Source: Cavenderia fasciculata (lineage: Eukaryota; Evosea; Eumycetozoa; Acytosteliales; Cavenderiaceae). Taken from it: a stretch of 64,000 bases of DNA. The notes beneath the pieces were generated by a model. It was not told the origin of the DNA and made no database searches. It saw only the letters and a program-made list of their open reading frames with translations. This document shows positions 58,390 to 64,000 of the stretch, piece after piece. The position numbers were made by a program, and so were the translations under genes. The stretch covers positions 406,709 through 470,708 of the forward strand of contig NW_004457690.1 of NCBI RefSeq assembly GCF_000203815.1. Reading direction: 5' to 3'. The first letter of the stretch is position 1; the number at the start of each line of letters is the position of its first letter.

Positions 58390-59151
58390 TTATTTATTTA
58401 TTATAGAGATTGCTTGTCTACCTAATTGACGCCATCTTTTTTTAAATAATTCTTTATCATAATGTTCTACTTTGCCTGTATGTGGATCATTAATTATATA
58501 ATGTTTTGATGTATACCCTACTAATAATGCACAATGTTCAGGTGACACCCAATGAATTTGATTTGTTATTATTTTCTCATCTTGCCATGTATCTGTTACT
58601 CTTGGTTGTCTCAATTCCAATGTCATCCAAATAACAATTGCATGTTGTTGATTTGATAGAAATTCCTCTAAAACATCAACATCGGAGTCATCTTGATCAT
58701 TTGTTTCTTCAAAATAATTTAATCTTGATTCAATGGTTGATTTTGATTCATTGTCTTGTAGATGATGTTTATGAGTGTTGTTTGTAAGATCTACAACTTT
58801 GTATTGTCCATTTATTCTATCGAGATAATCTACCAACATTTTATCTAATAGTTGAGCCAAAGGTTGATGAAACATGCCAAACGATTCTTTTGATGTTGGT
58901 TCACCTATAAATGATCTGTAGGGATTACCTCCAATCAATTGTTGGTTTACCATATGAGGATCACTTTCTTTGAATACAATCTTTGCCAATGATTCTTTTG
59001 TAAATGGTGAAGATGATGGTTGATCATTATTGTCATTATTGTTGATTTCGATTGATTGTAACAACATTGATAATGATGTAACTTCACATCCCGTCGGTAA
59101 AATTGGATACTGGTATTGAATTGGGATATCAATAAAACATTCTTCTTTCAT
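58390..59151 (-). CDS. C39-like peptidase-fold protein (Peptidase_C39_2 type), possible bacterial acquisition
   Basis: Single exon of 253 residues. Near the start, YPILPTGCEVTSLSMLL is the hallmark of the C39-like family (PTGCE-x-T with the putative catalytic Cys), and the C-terminal half has HWVSPEHCALLVGYTSKHYIINDPHTGKVEHY with the expected His and Asn/Asp and the typical WRQLGRQAI end. Between them is an Asp/Gln-rich insert that looks locally added. The family is mainly known from Bacillota and other bacteria, as secreted or cytosolic proteins of unknown target. No signal peptide, intron or membrane segment is seen. The frame is open further upstream but has no ATG, so the start at 59149-59151 is used. 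Confidence 0.8.
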   Translation of the reverse strand: MKEECFIDIPIQYQYPILPTGCEVTSLSMLLQSIEINNNDNNDQPSSSPFTKESLAKIVFKESDPHMVNQQLIGGNPYRSFIGEPTSKESFGMFHQPLAQLLDKMLVDYLDRINGQYKVVDLTNNTHKHHLQDNESKSTIESRLNYFEETNDQDDSDVDVLEEFLSNQQHAIVIWMTLELRQPRVTDTWQDEKIITNQIHWVSPEHCALLVGYTSKHYIINDPHTGKVEHYDKELFKKRWRQLGRQAISIINK

Positions 59152-59810
59152 TGCAGTGATGAAACGAAACGATCCGGATCTTGTAATGACAAAACTCCCA
59201 AAGATAGAATAAAGATAAAACAATATCTCCCCTCGTAAGTCGTCTCGTTTTCTTCTGTTTGATCGATGTTATTTGAAATTTATTTTTATTTTTGTCCTTC
59301 ACAACAAAACAGATAATCTTTTTCCAAAGCGGTGGGTTGGAATCACCATCATCATCACAATCAATCATTGCAACAAACCCCCACATGTTTCTTTTTAATA
59401 TTTTGAAAACCCAACAATACCCTACCCTTTGCTGTCCGAGATTAAAGAGACACAAAGTGGGGTAAAGTGTTGGATGGTTGAATGTGGTTAGGGTAGGATC
59501 TCAGTTATGATTTATGATGATGAAGGAGGGAGAACTGTTTTAAAGAGGATCAAACCATGATGGGGGATCACTTTCATTCGCTTTGTAGACACGCAAATTT
59601 GGGTTAGGGTTATCCTACCCTACCCTACCTCAAACCACAAAACATCTTTCATTCCGTAAATATAAATAAATAAATTTCAACATCCTACCTCGAGAGACAC
59701 ACACAAACATCATTCTAAAATCATTTTTAAAGAATCACACCAACAATCATCTCTCTATCTCTTTTTTAATTATCTCTATTTCTTTTTCTTTTAAAAAAAA
59801 ATTAAAAAGA
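59152..59810. promoter_or_regulatory. Divergent promoter with repeated TACCCTACC / GGTTAGGGT motifs
   Basis: Shared upstream DNA of the C39-like gene and the surface-protein gene. The motif TACCCTACCC occurs at 59418-59427, its complement-type form GGTTAGGGTAGG at 59486-59497, and a compound version (GGGTTAGGGTTA, then CCTACCCTACCCTACC) at 59601-59629. Four or more copies in about 210 bp, on both strands, suggest a regulatory element. The resemblance to telomere repeats is noted in the findings. Confidence 0.45.
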
Positions 59811-62800
59811 ATGTCAAAGATAATATTAATAGTTTTAGGGATATTTATATTTCTACTATGTCACATTTCCAATTCCCCAATCCAAGCAATGGAATATCAA
59901 ATTACTATGGGTCCAACTTATCTCCCCAATGCACCTAAAAAATATGTAAACAACACTGATTTTATGGTACAATTAAATTGGGTGACTAAATGTTTCTATG
60001 TCTGGAATACCTTTAACGAATCACATAAAAATAATGCACAGTTTTCCCTTATGCCAATGAGTTTTAGGTAATTAAAACAATCAAACAAACCAAACAACCT
60101 ACCTCTTTTAATTCATTTTCTTTTCTATTTATTTTTTCTAGAGATGATACTATATTTAAATTTGTAAATGTAAACTATACTATACATTATACTTGTTTTG
60201 ACTTTCATTGTTTTCCCAATGTGACTGGACCATGGCCATATTATTATTTTGTCATTTACCATCCGTATTATCAATTTATCAATTCTACCATTTCTTGGGA
60301 TGGTATCCCTGATCGTCCCACTCAATTGGATATGACAATGACTTATTCAAATTATACAAATGTAGTTTATAATATTGGTATGATAGTAGAAAATAGAAAA
60401 AAGATTATTTATTTATTTATTTTATTTTATTTTATTTTATTTTTAGATTCTGTTGTACCAATGAGACTTTATTCTCTTGAACATAGAATGAGCAATGTAT
60501 CATTTTTCTGTACACCATCGAAACATAAAAGAATGCTCTTTTTGATGACCTATTTATGTGAACATTATCAAATCAAATTTTGTGCCAATGGTGATACCGT
60601 TGTTTATCATCTATTAAAACAACATGACATTTATCAAAATGATATTCGTTATTGGATTGAATATATTGTATGTTTAAAAATTAAAAAAAAAAAGATCATT
60701 TTTCATTTTATTTTTTTATTTAACTAATCTTTTTTTTTTTTAAAGCATTTTAATGAATCATATATAGGATTATATAATAATTCTTATCTTTGGAATAATA
60801 AAACTAGTTATTATATCGTATGTATCAAAAAAAAGAATCAAAATATAAATCAAAATGTTTACATTTTTTTTGTTTAACCTTTTTCTTTTTTTTTTAGAAT
60901 AATTCAATTATTGATTGTCAAAATTCAATGATTGAAACGATCAATACAACTCTTGAAACTGGATCCAAAGCATTATTATATCAATCAAATTTAACATTTG
61001 TTTCATTTAAAGTTAACCATGGTGAAATTCATTTGAATCATACTATTACCTTTACCATCACAAACAAAGGTTACAGCAATAGTCCGGAAATGATTATATC
61101 AAATAATTCAAAAATTATATTTAATAATGTAACGATAAACAACCCCTTTCCTTTGGATATCTTTGATTCTACTTTCTTTATAGAAGGAAACCCGGTCAAT
61201 ACAAAAGTACCATTTACAGTCAATCTCTATGGTAAATCTATACTTGAACTAAACGATCCTGTTGTTTCTCATCATCCAGACATATTTTTTAATTTAAATG
61301 TATGTAGATAAAAAAAAAAAAAGATATATCAACTAAAACCAAATACTTTTTCTATTTTTTTTTCTATTTTTTTTAGGATGATACAGTGATTATTTTCAAC
61401 AAGAGAAATACAGATAATCGACCCATCTATCCACCGATCAAATTAAAAGGAAAGAATGGTGTTATTTTTAGAAATGATGATGGGTTCAATTTAACTCCAT
61501 ACTACTCAATGACTGGATACCCATCTTTTACTATAGTGTCAAATGCAACTTTGAATTTGGTTCAATATATTCAATTCGTTAATATTTCTCTCTCAAATAG
61601 TACATTGAATGCATCCTCTGCTGTTAAATTCCCAATCTACACAGGTATTGAAAAAAACAATCTAATCAATAATTGTTCAATTGCTTATTTTGGTGGTTCA
61701 ATGATTGGTTCAAATAATCAAATTGATAAATTAACCATATTACATGTTTGTATAAAACTAAAAAAAATTATAATTAATTAATATTAAAAATATTAATATT
61801 TTCTTTTTATCTTTGTTAGGGAGAAAATGAAAATTCAACAATGATAACATTCTTTAATGCAACCATTGAAAATATTCAATTCTTTACTATTCATAAAATT
61901 ATTCAAATTGTAAGTTTAAAATATAAGAATTCTTTTAAAAAGAAATAATAATAATAATTAACCTGCCTGATTTATTTTTAAGGAATTAAAAGTAATAATT
62001 AAAAATTCAATATTTGAATTTTCAAATAGATTAGAATTTTCAAATTCAGTCAATCAAACAAATGATGATTCTCTAGTCATTTCAAACTCTACTATTATTC
62101 TTTCAAATGGACTTGGTGGAAATATTTCATCATTGTATTTTGAAAAGGATTCAACTATTGTAGGTAATGGTATCATTGATATAAACTCTACCAAAACAAT
62201 CATTGATGCTCCAATTGGTTCACTTGTCAGTTATTCAAACTTTTCAATCAATTGTGTACAAAATATTAATTGTTTTAATCTAACTTTATATCAATTCATT
62301 GATTCCAATACTACTTCAACTTGTAAGTAATCATAAAAAAAAACAAAATTATTTAAACTAACTTTATTAATTAATGTATCGTCTCTCTTAGTCAAATTAA
62401 ATGGATTTGAAAATGGACATTTTAATGGAACATTGGTAATTGGTTATTTTGTAAATTCAATTGTATTGTTTAAAAACTATACTGTTTTAGAGTTTGATGT
62501 TAAAAGATTGCTTGGAAATGAAACGGTAGACTACCAAAAGGTAAAACTTGTTCCTTTGGATGGAAAGTTGAAACCAACCGACTCGGATCCACTTCCATTT
62601 GTCGCACATGCCACTAGAGACTCTATCACTGTCCAGTTCCTTCCAGCGCCCGAGAAAACAGTTGGCGATCAATCAAATCCCAATGCAGGTGTTATCGCTG
62701 GTGCTGTTGTTGGGCCAGTTGTTGGGGCAGTGGCTATTGGTGCCGTCGCCAAGATATTGTACAATAAGAGAAAACAAAAGACTGCAACCTCTACTTCTCC

Positions 62801-62852
62801 ACCTTCACCACATATTGGTAGAGCTCCATCTTCATCTCCTTTGAATGCATAG
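59811..62852 (+). CDS. Large Asn-glycosylated type I surface protein, dictyostelid-type
   Basis: About ten exons (first 59811-60067; others near 60142-60380, 60446-60669, 60747-60819, 60899-61300, 61379-61746, 61821-61909, 61982-62322, 62391-62852) separated by very short AT-rich introns. The N-terminus is a signal peptide (MSKIILIVLGIFIFLLCHIS). The body is rich in N-x-S/T sites and beta-type sequence with repeated ISNSTI, NNVTINN, VNISLSNSTLN patterns like a parallel beta-helix (pectate-lyase-like repeats). A single membrane helix near the end (VIAGAVVGPVVGAVAIGAVAKILY) is followed by a short basic and Ser/Pro tail (NKRKQKTATS). Such proteins form large families of putative adhesion or receptor molecules in social amoebae; the ligand is unknown. 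Confidence 0.75.
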
Positions 62853-63011
62853 AATTCTATTGTTTGTTTCAACCAAATATATATAATTTGTTCACATATA
62901 CATATTTTAAATTATTATCTAGATCTATATATATATAAACAAAACAAAATGAAATATAAATAAATAAAATACCATATACAACATACAATTACATAAAGAA
63001 CCAATCGACTT

Positions 63012-63095
63012 GATCGACGTTTTAAATCAATGTCTAGTCACATTGAGTATACTTTTAATCTTGTTGGGACTAGACATTAATTTAAAACGCCGATC
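63012..63095. repeat. Inverted repeat, 28-bp arms with 2 mismatches
   Basis: Arms 63012-63039 and 63068-63095 are reverse complements (26 of 28 positions) around a 28-nt loop. The arms start GATCGACG and GATCGGCG on their own strands. The structure could be a MITE-like remnant, a transposon end or a hairpin RNA. Confidence 0.8.
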
Positions 63096-63284
63096 ACCAG
63101 CGATGGACCAGGAGCGAGGTGCTGTAGCATTTTTACCTAAATGATCGATCTCTGAGGGCCAATAAAACAAACCATAGAGGAGTTCCTACAAACATGAATT
63201 AAGATTTGTTATTTGTTGTAACAACCGACGCGTCAGAAATCGAAATGGTGGCGATGCAATTATCCCAAGAATGATTTAAATTGA

Positions 63285-63587
63285 TCAATATTGGTGGTCA
63301 TATTGGATGTGACCCCATAAATTAGATGTACTTGCACCCTTTGAAATATTGTATGAAATATCGCAGCGATTGCAATTGGCCATCGTCAAAGTGTATGAAC
63401 CATCTTTGTTCTTCTTTCCCAATTCTCTCAATGCTTTAGTCGACTCTACATCTTCTTTCTTTGTTTCGGTGACTATTTTAACATAGTGATTCCACACTGA
63501 AGAGGATGAAGAGGATGTACTCGAGGTTCCTGTTGCAGAAGTGATACTTTCTGTCTCTGTATCAATGTCTGTCTCTATTAGTTCCAT
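63285..63587 (-). CDS. Isolated BED-type zinc finger protein, 100 aa
   Basis: Short ORF with ATG at 63585-63587. After an acidic, Ser/Thr-rich start the BED finger is complete: SSVWNHYVKI at its start, CNRCDISY for the two Cys, STSNLWGHIQYDH for the two His. BED fingers bind DNA and are the N-terminal domain of hAT-family transposases. Here the frame stops two residues after the last His, with no transposase catalytic part on either side. Either a small domesticated DNA-binding protein or the 5' remnant of a hAT element; its position between two inverted repeats favours the second. Confidence 0.7.
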   Translation of the reverse strand: MELIETDIDTETESITSATGTSSTSSSSSSVWNHYVKIVTETKKEDVESTKALRELGKKNKDGSYTLTMANCNRCDISYNISKGASTSNLWGHIQYDHQY

Positions 63588-63660
63588 ATATGATAAAATA
63601 AAAATAATATTAAAACTATGAAGGGTTGTGTGCGGTTCACTCGTCTCAACCTCAAAAAAA

Positions 63661-63753
63661 AATTAATTGGAATGAGATTAAAAGATAAAAAACAATAAAT
63701 AGGAAACTATATCGATATTATATAAAGTAGTTTTAATCTCATTCCAATTAATT
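63661..63753. repeat. Inverted repeat, perfect 23-bp arms
   Basis: Arms 63661-63683 (AATTAATTGGAATGAG...) and 63731-63753 are perfect reverse complements around a 47-nt AT-rich loop. A partial third copy of the arm (CATTCCAATTA) occurs near 63806. The arm shares the core GGAATG with the satellite that starts 90 bp further on. Confidence 0.85.
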
Positions 63754-63844
63754 GAATCATAATATTTAAATTCATTTATTTATTTTGATTAATTAAAGGT
63801 TGTATCATTCCAATTATTAATAATCACTGCTTCAATAAACTGCT

Positions 63845-64000
63845 GGAATGGAGAGGAGGAGGAATGGAGAGGAATGGAGAGGAATGGAGAGGAATGGAAT
63901 GGAGAGGAATGGAATGGAGAGGAATGGAATGGAGAGGAATGGAGAGGAATGGAGAGGAATGGAATGGAGAGGAATGGAATGGAGAGGAATGGAATGGAGA
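63845..64000 (+). repeat. GGAAT/GGAGA satellite, runs off window end
   Basis: Built from a 10-bp unit A (GGAATGGAGA) and a 15-bp unit B (GGAATGGAATGGAGA). The order is A, a GGAGGA spacer, A A A, B B B, A A, B B B up to the last base. There is no C on the plus strand over the whole block, so the strands are fully asymmetric (G/A-rich against C/T-rich). It continues beyond the window. Confidence 0.95.

Noticed and set aside
59601-59629. Interstitial telomere array
   Set aside because: Only a few TTAGGG-like units on alternating strands; too short and irregular for a telomere relic, treated as promoter motifs.
1-64000. tRNA, rRNA or CRISPR content
   Set aside because: No box A/box B pair with a cloverleaf, no rRNA stretch and no spaced direct-repeat array were found by reading either strand.

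Overview
The window is nuclear DNA from a social amoeba (dictyostelid). The reasons are very AT-rich intergenic DNA with A/T homopolymers and (AT)n/(ATT)n runs, short GT..AG introns of about 60-130 bp, frequent Asn, Gln, Ser/Thr and Asp/Glu homopolymers inside proteins, and a dense set of unrelated eukaryotic housekeeping genes on both strands without operons. The species cannot be fixed from sequence reading alone; a group 1 or 2 dictyostelid is my guess. Only ATG was accepted as a start.

Layout, left to right. 1-7.5 kb: the 3' part of a P5A-type ATPase and, convergent to it, COG1. 8.2-9.3 kb: uracil-DNA glycosylase. 9.5-12.3 kb: a large protein joining a polynucleotide-kinase-like P-loop domain to a SWIM zinc finger. 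12.5-16 kb: a small ORF, a conserved-looking unknown and a membrane-anchored metallophosphatase. 16.3-23.3 kb: TSG101, an RWP-RK factor, CCZ1, a PDI and a possible micro-gene. 23.5-29.3 kb: TCF25 (with a one-base frame break), a GPI-anchored surface protein and a SWEET transporter. 29.9-37.9 kb: an RPUSD2-type pseudouridine synthase, a decayed gene, PA28-gamma, the mitochondrial p32/MAM33 protein and acylaminoacyl-peptidase. 38.1-49.6 kb: an unknown protein, an unknown membrane protein, ribosomal eL29, PDK1, sulfiredoxin and glycogen phosphorylase. 52.4-62.9 kb: MED4, an eIF4E-2/4EHP-like cap-binding protein, a HOOK adaptor, a bacterial-looking C39-like protein and a dictyostelid-type surface glycoprotein.

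The right edge (63.0-64.0 kb) changes character: two inverted-repeat hairpins, an isolated BED zinc finger on a short ORF and a C-free GGAAT/GGAGA satellite that runs off the end. This looks like transposon remnants next to a repeat block.

Functionally the window is a mix. Membrane traffic (COG1, TSG101, CCZ1, HOOK), ER and protein quality control (P5A ATPase, PDI, TCF25, PA28-gamma, acylaminoacyl-peptidase), gene expression (MED4, RWP-RK, 4EHP, eL29, pseudouridine synthase), signalling and metabolism (PDK1, glycogen phosphorylase, SWEET) and DNA or redox repair (UNG, sulfiredoxin) are represented. Nothing indicates that neighbours are co-transcribed. No tRNA, rRNA or CRISPR array was seen. 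The points most worth a second look are the kinase-SWIM protein, the C39-like gene as a transfer candidate, the TCF25 frame break, the decayed gene at 31.6-32.3 kb and the repeat-rich right edge.
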